Shown here: in pieces, positions 54,651 through 63,934 of the stretch
How positions within the stretch are numbered: position 1 is the stretch's first letter
How the letters are laid out: every line of letters starts with the position of its first letter
Source: Qipengyuania sp. JC766
GTDB taxonomy: Bacteria; Pseudomonadota; Alphaproteobacteria; Sphingomonadales; Sphingomonadaceae
NCBI RefSeq assembly: GCF_040717445.1
Contig: NZ_JBFEFL010000001.1
Location: forward strand, 372,001 to 436,000
DNA: 64,000 bases
Reading direction: 5' to 3'
Notes under the pieces: model-generated
Told to the model about the DNA's origin: nothing
The model's input: only the letters and a program-made list of their open reading frames with translations
The model's database searches: none
Program-made: the position numbers and the translations under genes

Positions 54651-57437
54651 ATGGTCCGTCTGATCGGTTCGTCTGCCATCGCTCTTGTTCTCGCAACGCC
54701 CGCCCTTGCCGGGGACGAGGTCCGCTATGCCCCGGCACCCGACTGGGTGGAGGTGGCGCAGATCGATGCCGGATCGATCGAGGATGGCCCCAGCGAAGTG
54801 CTGTACGACTGGCAGCACCGGCTGGAGGACGGGGTGGTCCGGTCCTATTTCGACAGGGCCGTGCGGATCGACAATCCTGAAATGCTGACGAGCGAGGGCA
54901 CGGTCCAGGTCGAATGGCTGCCGGACAAGGGCGACATCACCGTCCACCGCTTTTCCATCATTCGCGACGGCAAGGAAATCGATCTCGCCGGACAGGGCGT
55001 CGCGTTCGATGTCCTGCGGCGCGAGCGCAATCTCGAAAGCCGCCTGCTCGACGGAGCCCTGACCGCGGCGGTTTCCGTGCCCGACCTGAGGCAGGGGGAC
55101 ATGCTGCGCTTCGCCTACAGCACGACGCTGGCCGACCAGGCGCTGGGCGACGAGATGCAGGTGGTGCAGTACCTGCCCGCCAAGCCGTGGCGGGTCGCGC
55201 AGGGACGCGCCATCGTCTCATGGCCGACCGGCAGCGGGGTGAGCTATCGCGCGGGACCGGACATCGCCATCGGCAGTCCGACGCGCGCCAACGGATACAA
55301 CCGCGTCAGCGTCTCGCTCCCGATCGATAAGCGCGACGAGATGCCTTATGACGCGCCCTCGCGCTTCAATCGCTTCCCGCTGCTCCAGGTGGGTACGTTC
55401 GACAGTTACGATGAACTGTCGCGCGTGATGGCACCGCATTACGCCGAAGCTGCGCAGCTTCCGGAAAGCGGCGCGGTCGCGGCTATCGTGGCCCGGATCA
55501 TGGCGGACACATCCGATCCGCTGGAGCGGACCGCCATGGCGACCCGCATCGTGCAGGACCAGGTCAGCTACCTGATGGACGGCCTGAACGGTGGCAACTA
55601 CCTGCCGCAGGACGCGGAAGACACCTGGGCCAAGCGGTACGGGGACTGCAAGGCCAAGTCGGTCCTGTTGAATGCGATGCTGCAGAAGATGGGCATCGAT
55701 TCGCAAGTCGTGCTGGTCACCACGCAAGGCGGGGATGCCTTGCCGGAGATGCTGCCGCTGCCGGCCAATTTCGACCATATGATCGTACGCGCCCGGATCG
55801 ACGGAGAGAATTACTGGCTGGACGGCACCAGCACGGCGACCCGCCTCAACAATCTGTCGCAGGTGCCGCCGTTCTTCTACGCGCTGCCGGTCGTGGCGGC
55901 GGGTTCGGACCTGGTCGCGATGGACAAGCGCCTGCCTTCGCTGGCCGACGCAATGATGACCGCGACATACGATCAGTCCGCAGGTGCCGACCTTCCCATC
56001 ATGTTCGAACTCGAGATGCAGCTGACCGGCGCCTCCGGTGCGCGGCTGCAAAGCGTGGTCGACGAGAACGATCCGGAAATGAAGAAGGCCATCGCGCAGA
56101 GTTTCGGGGCAGGGCAGGTGTCCGGCGGACAGGTGACCGATGTCGACCTGTCCTACGATGCGACGACCGCGATCGGCACGGTGCGGGTTGTCGGGGTGGG
56201 CGATTCGCGTTTCGGATACGAAAACGGCCGCTTCCAGGCGACGCTTGCGAACGGGGGCGGGCAGGTCTTCCGGCCCAACCGCGTGCGTCCGGCGTGGCGC
56301 GAGATCCCGGTCATGACCTACGGACCCCAGAGGTCGGATTCGGTCATGCGGATAAAGCTTCCCGCCGGAGGGGAAGGTTTCCGGCTGGAAGGCGACACTA
56401 CTCTGGAGGAGACCTACGCCAACACGACCATAGCGCGATCGGCCAAGATCGAAGGCGACACGGTCGTGATGAAAGAATCGGTGTCCAACCTGCTCGGCGA
56501 AGTCGAACCCGACGAGATCGGGGACGAGCGCCGCCGGGCGCTGAAGGTTTCGAAGTCCCGCATCGTGCTGCGGGCGCCGGACGACACGGTCTGGCGCTGG
56601 GATCTCGAACCCGCCGAACTCACTCGCAGGACGCAGGAGGCCCGCGCCGCCTACGACCTAGCGGTGGCGAATGCGGACGAGGATGATTTCGGACCGCTGC
56701 AGGCGCGTGCCAACTTCTTCGCGCACACCTTCGCCTACGACCTGGCCGCGCAGGACATCAGCCGCATCATTGCGGAAGAGCCGTCGGCGGACCTCCTCCT
56801 GACCCGCGCCACACTGCTGAACTCGCTCGGCCGGCATGACGATGCGATCGCGGATATCGCGCTCGCCTACGAACTGGACGGGGCCGCCAGCACGGCGACG
56901 TGGCAGGCGACCATGCTGGCGCAGACCGGCCGGACCGACGAGGCGCTCGAACTGCTCGACCTGTTGCCCGTCGACGAGGATGACATGGACAATTACGCCG
57001 AGGCGCGGTCTTTCGTGCTGGGCATCTCGGGCGACACCGATGCCGCGCGCGCGGTCCTGGAAGAACGGCTGGCCGAACGGGAGAACAGCGCGGATGTCCT
57101 CAACGCCGACTGCTGGCTGCGTGGGACGCTTGAAGTCGACCTCGACGGCGCGATGGAGCGCTGCACCCGGGCCGTGGAGCGCGCAGCCTATCCCGCCAAC
57201 GCCCTCGATAGCAGGGCGCTCGTCCGGTATCGCATGGGCGATGCGGCGGGGGCTCTGGCGGATCTGGACGCGGCGCTCAAGCTGGCGCCCGACCTTTCGG
57301 CGTCGCGTTACCTTAAGGGCATCATCCTGCAGGAGCAGGGCGATGTGGCCGGGGATGCGCTCGTGGCCAGCGCGCTGCGCCAGTCGCCCGAACTGAAGGC
57401 CTACTATAATCTCTACGGGATCGCGCCGGTCGGCTGA
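54651..57437 (+). CDS. Exported DUF3857 / transglutaminase-like / TPR protein
   Basis: A 928-residue protein with signal peptide (IGSSAIALVLATPALAG). Residues ~60-250 are DUF3857; a transglutaminase-like domain follows with Cys in RYGDCKAKSVLLNAML, His in FDHMIV and Asp in YWLDGTS; the C-terminal ~220 residues are TPR-like alpha repeats (LLLTRATLLNSLGRHDDAIADIALAYEL, ALDSRALVRYRMGDAAGALADLDAALKL). Such proteins are common in Bacteroidetes and sphingomonads, usually without known substrate. Its 3' end abuts radC on the opposite strand, 6 nt away. Confidence 0.85.
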   Translation: MVRLIGSSAIALVLATPALAGDEVRYAPAPDWVEVAQIDAGSIEDGPSEVLYDWQHRLEDGVVRSYFDRAVRIDNPEMLTSEGTVQVEWLPDKGDITVHRFSIIRDGKEIDLAGQGVAFDVLRRERNLESRLLDGALTAAVSVPDLRQGDMLRFAYSTTLADQALGDEMQVVQYLPAKPWRVAQGRAIVSWPTGSGVSYRAGPDIAIGSPTRANGYNRVSVSLPIDKRDEMPYDAPSRFNRFPLLQVGTFDSYDELSRVMAPHYAEAAQLPESGAVAAIVARIMADTSDPLERTAMATRIVQDQVSYLMDGLNGGNYLPQDAEDTWAKRYGDCKAKSVLLNAMLQKMGIDSQVVLVTTQGGDALPEMLPLPANFDHMIVRARIDGENYWLDGTSTATRLNNLSQVPPFFYALPVVAAGSDLVAMDKRLPSLADAMMTATYDQSAGADLPIMFELEMQLTGASGARLQSVVDENDPEMKKAIAQSFGAGQVSGGQVTDVDLSYDATTAIGTVRVVGVGDSRFGYENGRFQATLANGGGQVFRPNRVRPAWREIPVMTYGPQRSDSVMRIKLPAGGEGFRLEGDTTLEETYANTTIARSAKIEGDTVVMKESVSNLLGEVEPDEIGDERRRALKVSKSRIVLRAPDDTVWRWDLEPAELTRRTQEARAAYDLAVANADEDDFGPLQARANFFAHTFAYDLAAQDISRIIAEEPSADLLLTRATLLNSLGRHDDAIADIALAYELDGAASTATWQATMLAQTGRTDEALELLDLLPVDEDDMDNYAEARSFVLGISGDTDAARAVLEERLAERENSADVLNADCWLRGTLEVDLDGAMERCTRAVERAAYPANALDSRALVRYRMGDAAGALADLDAALKLAPDLSASRYLKGIILQEQGDVAGDALVASALRQSPELKAYYNLYGIAPVG

Positions 57438-57443
57438 TGCCGG

Positions 57444-58142
57444 TCAGATAAGGCCCTTGGACCGGAGCGAAACGTGGCCCTGCCGTCCCACGATCACGTG
57501 ATCGTGGACGGTGATGCCCAGCAACCTACCGGCTTCGGCGATGCGATTGGTAATCTGGATGTCGGCCCTGCTCGGCTCCGGATTGCCGCTGGGATGGTTG
57601 TGGACGAGGATCAGGGCGGTGGCGCCCAGGTCCAGTCCGCGCCGGATGACTTCGCGCGGATGGATCGCCGCCTCGTCGATCGAACCGTCGCCGACATGGT
57701 GGTCCTGGATCAGGCGGTTCTGCGTGTCGAGATAGAGCACGCGCACGCGCTCCACGGTCAGGTGCGCCATGTCTATCGCGAGATAGTCCAGCAGCGCCTG
57801 CCAGCTGCCGAGGACCGGCTTGTCCTGCACTTCATTGCGCGCCATGCGCCGTGCAGCCGTCGCCACCGCCTTCAGCGCCGCAGCCGTCGTCTCGCCCACG
57901 CCGTCCACCGCCTGCAGCGCGCCGGGTTCGGCATTGAGGACCTTCGACAAAGAGCCGAACCGGTCGATCAGCCGCTTGGCAATCGGCTTGGTGTCGCCTT
58001 GCCGGATCGCCGCGAACAGCAGATATTCGAGCACTTCGTAATCCGCGAGCGCTTCCGCCCCGCCATGCAGCAGGCGCTGGCGAAGGCGCGCGCGGTGGCC
58101 GCTTCCGTCATGGGGTTTCCTCGAAGCGCGATCGTCGGCCAT
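57444..58142 (-). CDS. radC: RadC-family JAMM/MPN-domain protein
   Basis: A 232-residue protein with an N-terminal HhH region (EYLLFAAIRQGDTKPIAKRLI, VDGVGETTAAALKAV) and a C-terminal JAMM metallopeptidase-like domain carrying H181-x-H183-x10-D194 in HNHPSGNPEPSRAD. Despite the name, a role in recombinational repair is not established for this family. No SOS box is seen upstream. Confidence 0.93.
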   Translation of the reverse strand: MADDRASRKPHDGSGHRARLRQRLLHGGAEALADYEVLEYLLFAAIRQGDTKPIAKRLIDRFGSLSKVLNAEPGALQAVDGVGETTAAALKAVATAARRMARNEVQDKPVLGSWQALLDYLAIDMAHLTVERVRVLYLDTQNRLIQDHHVGDGSIDEAAIHPREVIRRGLDLGATALILVHNHPSGNPEPSRADIQITNRIAEAGRLLGITVHDHVIVGRQGHVSLRSKGLI

Positions 58143-58329
58143 CGGCGGGGCTTGTCAGCGTATTCGACGCGACTTGCAAGAACTGCACGCCGGCTTGATG
58201 TCTTTGACGAACGGGGCAGGGCAGGAAAACAGCCATTCGGTTGACTCGGAATCATGCGCCGCCTAAGGGGTGCGCGCCCTCGGCGGGTGCCTCTTGCCCG
58301 TGTCTCGCATTCCCTTCAAGGAGGCTGGC

Positions 58330-58692
58330 ATGAGCGACGAGAAACCTGCACGGGAACCCATCGGTGAGGATGCGCGGATCGACGCGCTCGAGGGGCGGTT
58401 GAAAGCCGCACGCGAGCGGGAAGATACGCGCAGACGCCAGCAGGCCAAGAAGCCCGACGCGAGCTATCGCAGCGGCAACCGGGCCCTGGCGGACCTTCTC
58501 GGCGGGTTGATCGGCGGCACGTTGCTGGGCGTTGGCGTGGATGCGCTGGCCGGCACGTCGCCGTGGGGTCTGTTGGTGGGGCTGTTCCTCGGAATAGTCG
58601 TGGCTTTCAGGAACATTCTCCGGATGGCGAAGTCGCCATCGCCGGCCTCGTCCGACGAGGATGGCGCTTCGGACGGAATTACTCGGGATTAA
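58330..58692 (+). CDS. atpI: F0F1 ATP synthase assembly protein I (AtpI)
   Basis: A 120-residue protein starting MSDEKPARE after an ideal AAGGAGG; two membrane helices (LADLLGGLIGGTLLGVGVDAL and PWGLLVGLFLGIVVAF) with the AtpI-like GDxxxGTSPWG(L) turn between them. It helps assemble the c-ring and may conduct Mg2+. First gene of the F0 operon, 14 nt before atpB. Confidence 0.87.
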   Translation: MSDEKPAREPIGEDARIDALEGRLKAAREREDTRRRQQAKKPDASYRSGNRALADLLGGLIGGTLLGVGVDALAGTSPWGLLVGLFLGIVVAFRNILRMAKSPSPASSDEDGASDGITRD

Positions 58693-58706
58693 GGGCTTAG
58701 GCAGAC

Positions 58707-59507
58707 GTGGCAACCGAAGGCGAACCGGCCAAGGTCGATCCGATGTACCAGTTCACCATCAAGCCGCTCGGTGGGACCGAGGCTTGGGAACTGGGCGGCA
58801 GCGGCATCAACATCGCATTCACCAACAGCGCGTTGTGGATGGCGATCACCACTGTCGTGCTCATCGCCTTCGTCTGGGGCGGCATGAAGCGGCAACTGGT
58901 GCCCGGCCGCTGGCAGATGGCGGTGGAAAGCTTCACCGGTTTCATCGACGACATGCTGGAAGTGAACATCGGCAAGGCGGGGAAGAAGTACGTTCCCTAC
59001 GTCTTCAGCCTGTTCATGTTCATCCTCTTCGCCAACCTGCTCGGCCTGATGCCGGTCGGGATTTTCGGCATCCATCCCTTTACCTTCACCAGCCATTTCA
59101 CGGTGACGGGCGTCCTGGCGGCGATCAGCTTCTCGATCGTCCTGCTGGTCGGCTTCTTCAAGCACGGCTTCAAGTTCTTCGGCCTGTTCGTGCCGCACGG
59201 CACGCCGCTGCCCATGATCCCCATCATCTTCCCGATCGAGCTGGTCTCGTTCATGGTGCGCCCCTTCAGCCTCGCGCTGCGCCTTTTCGTGGCGATGATG
59301 GCCGGACACCTTCTTCTCAAGGTGCTGTCGTCCTTCGTGATCGACGGGACCAATGCCGGCGCGATCTTCGGCCTTATTGCCGGGCTTCCCAGCTTCCTGC
59401 TCATGATCGCGATCAGCGCGCTGGAAATCCTCGTCGCCGGCGTTCAGGCATATGTCTTCGCCCTGCTGACCGCATTGTACATCAACGACGCGGAAAACCT
59501 TCACTAA
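58707..59507 (+). CDS. atpB: ATP synthase F0 subunit a
   Basis: A 266-residue membrane subunit forming the proton half-channels. The essential Arg is R192 in SLALRLFVAMMAGH, with the preceding ELVSFMVRPFS on the same helix bundle and the late helix ALEILVAGVQAYVFALLTALYIND. The start is GTG at 58707, with a weak ribosome site; the next in-frame ATG (codon 13) is downstream and would also keep all helices. Confidence 0.96.
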   Translation: MATEGEPAKVDPMYQFTIKPLGGTEAWELGGSGINIAFTNSALWMAITTVVLIAFVWGGMKRQLVPGRWQMAVESFTGFIDDMLEVNIGKAGKKYVPYVFSLFMFILFANLLGLMPVGIFGIHPFTFTSHFTVTGVLAAISFSIVLLVGFFKHGFKFFGLFVPHGTPLPMIPIIFPIELVSFMVRPFSLALRLFVAMMAGHLLLKVLSSFVIDGTNAGAIFGLIAGLPSFLLMIAISALEILVAGVQAYVFALLTALYINDAENLH

Positions 59508-59566
59508 GGGCGCCCGAATTCGCGCCCGTTCTTTCTCAAATCACGGATCATCAAGGAGTAATCGAA

Positions 59567-59794
59567 ATGGAAGCAGAAGCAGCACGGATGCTCGGCGCGG
59601 GCCTCGCAGCTATCGGAGCCGGTCTGGCCGCTCTGGGCGTGGGTAACGTCTTCGCATCGTATCTCTCGGGCGCGCTGCGCAACCCGGGTGCCGCAGACGG
59701 CCAGCAGGGCCGCCTGTTCATCGGCTTCGCCGCAGCCGAACTTCTCGGCCTGCTGGCGTTCGTGATCGCGGCGCTGCTGATCTTCGTCGCCTGA
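59567..59794 (+). CDS. atpE: ATP synthase F0 subunit c
   Basis: A 75-residue hairpin: helix 1 glycine-rich (LGAGLAAIGAGLAALGVG), polar loop RNPGA at residues 38-42, helix 2 with the proton-carrying Glu58 (AAAELLGLLAF). No Na+-site glutamine/serine pattern is evident, so it is taken as a proton ring. AAGGAG lies 8-9 nt before the ATG. Confidence 0.95.
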   Translation: MEAEAARMLGAGLAAIGAGLAALGVGNVFASYLSGALRNPGAADGQQGRLFIGFAAAELLGLLAFVIAALLIFVA

Positions 59795-59857
59795 TCACAG
59801 CCCGCCGGGCCCGGTTGATCCGGGCCCGGCGACTGTCGGCCGACCGAAGGACACGCA

Positions 59858-60352
59858 ATGCCACAGATCGATCAGCTAGCCGAAACGTTCACCAGCCAGG
59901 TATTCTGGCTGCTCGTCTTCTTCGGCATCACCTTCTTCGTCGTCGGGCGGGGCATGGTTCCGCGCGTGATGCAGACCATCGGCGACCGCGACAGCAAGAT
60001 CGCGGACGACCTCGCCGCGGCGCAAGCCGCCCGCGATCAGGCCGATGCGGAAGAAGAAGCTTGGCGCCAGCGCGAGAACGAGAACCGTACCGCCGCCCAG
60101 GCGGTCGTCGCCGAAGCGAAGGCCAAGGCTGCCGCCGAAAGCGAGACCAAGCTGTCCGCGGCCCAGGAACGGATCGACGCAAAGCTGACCGCGGCGGAGG
60201 CCGAGATCGCGCAGGCGCGCGGTTCGGCCCTGGCCGAGATCGAGGATGTGGCCGCGGAAGCGGCACAGGACATCGTCAAGCAGCTCGCCCGCGTTTCGGT
60301 GACCAAGCCGGCCGCCAAGGCCGCCGTGAAGGAGGCCATGCATCATGGCTAA
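59858..60352 (+). CDS. atpF': ATP synthase F0 subunit b'
   Basis: A 164-residue stalk subunit with an N-terminal membrane helix (SQVFWLLVFFGITFFVVGRGMVP) and a long Ala/Glu/Lys/Gln coiled coil (residues 40-150). The b' form (shorter, MPQIDQLAETFTSQVFW start) pairs with b in photosynthetic and related alphaproteobacteria. It overlaps the start of atpF by 8 nt. Confidence 0.93.
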   Translation: MPQIDQLAETFTSQVFWLLVFFGITFFVVGRGMVPRVMQTIGDRDSKIADDLAAAQAARDQADAEEEAWRQRENENRTAAQAVVAEAKAKAAAESETKLSAAQERIDAKLTAAEAEIAQARGSALAEIEDVAAEAAQDIVKQLARVSVTKPAAKAAVKEAMHHG

Positions 60353-60911
60353 CCCGCCCGCAGTTTTCGCCACCGACGAGGCCGAAACCATCGTCGAGAT
60401 CGACGGCGGCGCCGGCAAGCATGTCGAACCCGAGCTGTGGGGCCTTGCGCCCTACCAGTGGGTTTCGGTTGCCATGCTGGTACTGCTCGTCATCGCGTTT
60501 GCCGTCGCTAAGGTCCACAAGACCATCGGCGGCGGGCTCGATGCGCGCATCCAGGCGATCCGCGACCAGCTCGACGAAGCCAAGCAGCTCCGGGCCGAGG
60601 CCGAGGCGTTGCGCGACGAGTACACCAAGAAGATCGCCGATGCCGAGGTCGATGCCGCCACGATGCGCGAGAACGCACAGCGCGAAGCCGACGCCATCCT
60701 CGCCAAGGCGGAAGCGGACAGCACCGAGATGGTGGAACGCCGCCAGCGTATGGCGGAAGACAAGATCGCTGCTGCCGAGCGCGACGCGGTTGACGATGTC
60801 CGCAAGCGCGCCGCGACCGCTGCGGCCGCGGCAGCCAGGACTCTGATCGCCAGCAAGCACGACGCCGAGGCGGATCGCAAGCTGGCCGACGAGGTCATCG
60901 CCGGCCTGTAA
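60345..60911 (+). CDS. atpF: ATP synthase F0 subunit b
   Basis: A 188-residue b subunit: acidic N-terminal extension (~40 residues), one membrane helix (VAMLVLLVIAFAVAKVHKTI), then a charged coiled coil with the LDARIQAIRDQLDEA and KTKIADAE-like heptads of the peripheral stalk. Last gene of the F0 operon here; the F1 genes (atpHAGDC) are not in this window. Confidence 0.93.
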   Translation: MANPPAVFATDEAETIVEIDGGAGKHVEPELWGLAPYQWVSVAMLVLLVIAFAVAKVHKTIGGGLDARIQAIRDQLDEAKQLRAEAEALRDEYTKKIADAEVDAATMRENAQREADAILAKAEADSTEMVERRQRMAEDKIAAAERDAVDDVRKRAATAAAAAARTLIASKHDAEADRKLADEVIAGL

Positions 60912-60931
60912 GGGCCGGCACCACCTTCACT

Positions 60932-61699
60932 TCAGAACGAGTCCTTCGCTTCCCTCAGGGCAGCGAAGGTTTCGGCTGGCGTTTCACCGCCCCATCGCTC
61001 GCGCATGTCGGGGGCGTCCGCACGCAGGAACGGGTTGGTCGCCAGCTCGCGTTCCAGGCCCGTCGGCACGGTCGGCTCGCCTCGCTCGCGTCGCTTCTCG
61101 ACTTCCTTCGCATAGTCCTGCAGCGCCGCGTTGTCCGGATCGGCATGGAGCGCGAACCTGGCGTTGGCGGCCGTGTATTCGTGCGCGCAATAGAGCGTCG
61201 TCTCGGGCGGCAGGGCCTTGATGCGCTGCAGGCTCTGCCAGAACTGTTCCGGATCGCCTTCGAACATCCGTCCGCAACCTAGCGCGAAGACGCTGTCGCC
61301 GACAAAGGCGATATTGTCCGCGGGCAAGTGATAGGCGATATGGCCGAGCGTGTGCCCGCCCACGTCGAGGACGCGCGCTTCGTGGCGGCCCAGCGTCACC
61401 GTATCGCCGTGCGACAGGGTCCGGTCGATCCCGGTGATCTTGCCGGCCTCCGCTTCGGGCGCGACGATCGTGCATCCCGTTTCGGCCTTGATCGCCTCGT
61501 TGCCGCCGGCGTGGTCGGGGTGCCAGTGCGTGTTCCAGATCTGGGTGATCCGCCAGCCTTTTGTCTCCGCCTCTCGCAGGATGACGGGCGCTTCGGGCGT
61601 GTCGATGCAGGCGGTTTCGTCGCTATCGGGATCGTGGACGAGGAAGCCATAATTGTCCGACAGGCAAGGGAACTGGTGGATCTGGAGGGTCGTGGTCAT
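60932..61699 (-). CDS. gloB: Hydroxyacylglutathione hydrolase (glyoxalase II)
   Basis: A 255-residue metallo-beta-lactamase-fold enzyme releasing D-lactate and glutathione from S-lactoylglutathione. The binuclear metal motif is H58-x-H60-x-D62-H63 in THWHPDHAGGN, with further ligands in GHTLGHIAYHL, FVGDSVFALGCGRMFEG and YCAHEYT. Standard length. It is convergent with atpF. Confidence 0.94.
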   Translation of the reverse strand: MTTTLQIHQFPCLSDNYGFLVHDPDSDETACIDTPEAPVILREAETKGWRITQIWNTHWHPDHAGGNEAIKAETGCTIVAPEAEAGKITGIDRTLSHGDTVTLGRHEARVLDVGGHTLGHIAYHLPADNIAFVGDSVFALGCGRMFEGDPEQFWQSLQRIKALPPETTLYCAHEYTAANARFALHADPDNAALQDYAKEVEKRRERGEPTVPTGLERELATNPFLRADAPDMRERWGGETPAETFAALREAKDSF

Positions 61700-61732
61700 G
61701 GGCCCAACCTAGGTACCGGCGCCCCAATAGGA

Positions 61733-61770
61733 AAGGCCCGCCCTCCCGGATGGGGAGAGCGGGCCTTGCC
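61733..61770 (-). terminator. Intrinsic terminator after rpsA
   Basis: Read leftwards: AAGGCCCGCTCTCCCC, ATCC loop, GGGAGGGCGGGCCTT, then a short TTTCC. The long GC stem is strong but the U run is short. It lies 46 nt beyond the rpsA stop. Confidence 0.75.
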
Positions 61771-61780
61771 GTAGCAGATG

Positions 61781-61805
61781 GCCGGACCGCCACGAGCGGT
61801 CCGGC
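61781..61805 (-). other. Hairpin between rpsA stop and terminator
   Basis: A perfect 10-bp stem GCCGGACCGC / GCGGTCCGGC with a 5-nt loop and no U tract, 11 nt after the rpsA stop. It may protect the 3' end of the message. Confidence 0.7.
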
Positions 61806-61815
61806 ACAATGCCGT

Positions 61816-63522
61816 TTAGTCGTTCTTCTTCAGAGCTTCGCCCAGGATGTCGCCCAGCGAGGCGCCGGAGTCGGCTGAGCCGTACTGTTCCACGGCCTGC
61901 TTCTCTTCGGCGATCTGATAGGCCTTGATCGAGAAGTTCGGCTTCTTCGAACGGTCGAAGCCGATGACCTTGGCATCGACCTTCTGGCCGACCTGGAAGC
62001 GGTCCGGACGCTGTTCGTCGCGGTCGCGGCCGAGGTCGCTGCGCTTGATGAAGCCGGTCTCGCCGTCGTCGCCGACCTGCACTTCGAGCCCGCCATCGCG
62101 AACTTCGAGCACGGTCACGGTGACGACCTGGCCACGCTTCACGCCGTCGCCGGCGGCGGCCACGCCCGGAGCACCCTTTTCAAGCTGCTTCATGCCGAGG
62201 CTGATGCGTTCCTTCTCGACATCGACGTCGAGCACGACCGCATCGACCTGCTCGCCCTTGCGGTGCAGGGCCAGCGCGTCCTCGCCCGAGATGCCCCAGG
62301 CGATGTCGGACATGTGGACCATGCCGTCCACGTCGCCTTCGAGGCCGATGAACAGACCGAACTCGGTGGCGTTCTTGACTTCGCCGCTGACGGTCGAGCC
62401 GACCGGATGCTTGTCGGCGAAATCTTCCCACGGATTGCCCTGCGCCTGCTTGAGGCCGAGGCTGATGCGGCGCTTTTCCGAATCGACTTCGAGCACCACC
62501 ACGTCGACTTCCTGCGACGTGCTGACGATCTTGCCCGGGTGGACGTTCTTCTTCGTCCAGCTCATTTCGGACACGTGGACCAGGCCTTCGATGCCCGGCT
62601 CCAGCTCCACGAAGGCGCCGTATTCGGTGATGTTGGTCACCTGGCCGGTCAGCTTCGCGCCGACCGGGTACTTGGCGCCGACGCCGTCCCACGGATCGCT
62701 TTCCAGCTGCTTCATGCCCAGGCTGATGCGCTGGGTTTCGGCGTTGATGCGGATGATCTGCACGCTGACCGTGTCACCGATATTGATGACTTCGCTCGGG
62801 TGGTTGACCCGCTTGTAGCTCATGTCGGTGACGTGGAGCAGGCCGTCGATGCCGCCCAAGTCGACGAACGCACCGTAATCGGTGATGTTCTTGACCACGC
62901 CGTCAATGATCTGGCCTTCGGCCAGCTGGTCGATCAGCTCGCTGCGCTGTTCGGCGCGCGTTTCCTCGAGGATCGAGCGACGCGAGACGACGATGTTGCC
63001 GCGGCGACGGTCCATCTTGAGGATCTGGAACGGCTGCGGCACGTCCATCAGCGGGGTGATGTCGCGCACCGGGCGGATGTCCACCTGGCTGCCGGGCAGG
63101 AAGGCCACGGCGCCGTCCAGGTCGACGGTGAAGCCACCCTTGACGCGGCCGAAGATGCGGCCTTCCACGCGGGCGCTTTCGCCGAACTCGTTTTCCAGCT
63201 TGTCCCAGGCGGCTTCGCGGCGGGCGCGGTCGCGGCTGAGCATGGCTTCGCCGTCGGCGTTCTCGACCCGGTCGACGAACACTTCGACTTCGCTGCCGAC
63301 TTCGAGGCCGTGATCGTCCTCGCCGTCGCCGCGCATGAATTCCTTGAGATCGATGCGGCCTTCGCTCTTGAGGCCCACATCGACGACGGCCTTGCCGCCT
63401 TCGATCGCAGTCACGGTGCCCTTGACGACGCGGCCTTCGAAGCCGCCGTCTTCCGCACCGCCGAGTTGTTCGTTGAGAAGCGCTTCGAAGTCGTCGCGCG
63501 TCGGCATTTCCTGGGTTGCCAT
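61816..63522 (-). CDS. rpsA: 30S ribosomal protein S1
   Basis: A 568-residue six-repeat S1 protein. The OB-fold repeats are visible as recurring GxVxxxxxFGxFVxL-type cores: KGTVTAIEGGKAVVDVG, IDGVVKNITDYGAFVDLGG, TGQVTNITEYGAFVELEPG, SGEVKNATEFGLFIGLEG and two weaker copies. It brings mRNA to the 30S subunit. The message has a long leader (about 230 nt to the repeat element) and a weak Shine-Dalgarno (AGGA about 12 nt upstream), in line with S1 autoregulation of its own translation in other bacteria (known, not shown here). Confidence 0.97.
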   Translation of the reverse strand: MATQEMPTRDDFEALLNEQLGGAEDGGFEGRVVKGTVTAIEGGKAVVDVGLKSEGRIDLKEFMRGDGEDDHGLEVGSEVEVFVDRVENADGEAMLSRDRARREAAWDKLENEFGESARVEGRIFGRVKGGFTVDLDGAVAFLPGSQVDIRPVRDITPLMDVPQPFQILKMDRRRGNIVVSRRSILEETRAEQRSELIDQLAEGQIIDGVVKNITDYGAFVDLGGIDGLLHVTDMSYKRVNHPSEVINIGDTVSVQIIRINAETQRISLGMKQLESDPWDGVGAKYPVGAKLTGQVTNITEYGAFVELEPGIEGLVHVSEMSWTKKNVHPGKIVSTSQEVDVVVLEVDSEKRRISLGLKQAQGNPWEDFADKHPVGSTVSGEVKNATEFGLFIGLEGDVDGMVHMSDIAWGISGEDALALHRKGEQVDAVVLDVDVEKERISLGMKQLEKGAPGVAAAGDGVKRGQVVTVTVLEVRDGGLEVQVGDDGETGFIKRSDLGRDRDEQRPDRFQVGQKVDAKVIGFDRSKKPNFSIKAYQIAEEKQAVEQYGSADSGASLGDILGEALKKND

Positions 63523-63934
63523 AAGGTCAGTCAGTCCTGTTCAATCGTTTTGCTACCGGCCACCGGTTTTTCCGGAGGTCTTGGGCCCGTCTCCCGCACC
63601 ATTGCGGGGGCAAACGGGGCAAGAGGGCCGTTGCCGCACGGGGCCGCATGCCGTCGTACGGGTCCATCGAATCCAACGGGTATCGAGAACGGTCGCGCGC
63701 CTATGCCCAAATGCGGCGAAAAGCAAGCAGAACCGCCCCGGGGAAGGACGAACTGACCGAGACATGGACCGCCTGGACCACCGTCCAGGGCGAAAAAAAC
63801 GGTGGCTTTCGTGCGACGGTGTCCCGGACGTGGAAACTTCGCGCAGGGAGCGCGGAAGAAGGGCAGGCGGGAAAGGCGATAACCGGTCATCCCCGGACGG
63901 ATGGCATAATGCGCCGCCTGTAGGACAGGGTTTT
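63523..63934. other. rpsA leader / intergenic region
   Basis: A 412-nt non-coding stretch between the presumed cmk stop and rpsA. It contains repeat copy 3 (63759-63804), several inverted repeats on the rpsA-leader side (CCCGCA-CCAT-TGCGGG near 63594; CCGGTTTTTCCGG-type at about 63562) and no convincing gene. The minus-strand frame that runs through it has no ribosome site. Confidence 0.7.
63759..63804 (-). repeat. Three-copy leader element, copy 3 (upstream of rpsA)
   Basis: On the minus strand: CCACCG-T7-CGCCCTGGAC-GGTG-GTCCA-GGCG-GTCCATGTCTC. The loop base is G, and one change (T to G after the middle GTCCA) extends the hairpin to CTGGAC/GTCCAG. It lies about 243 nt before the rpsA start, much farther than copies 1 and 2, so here the distance to the coding region is not conserved. 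Confidence 0.8.
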
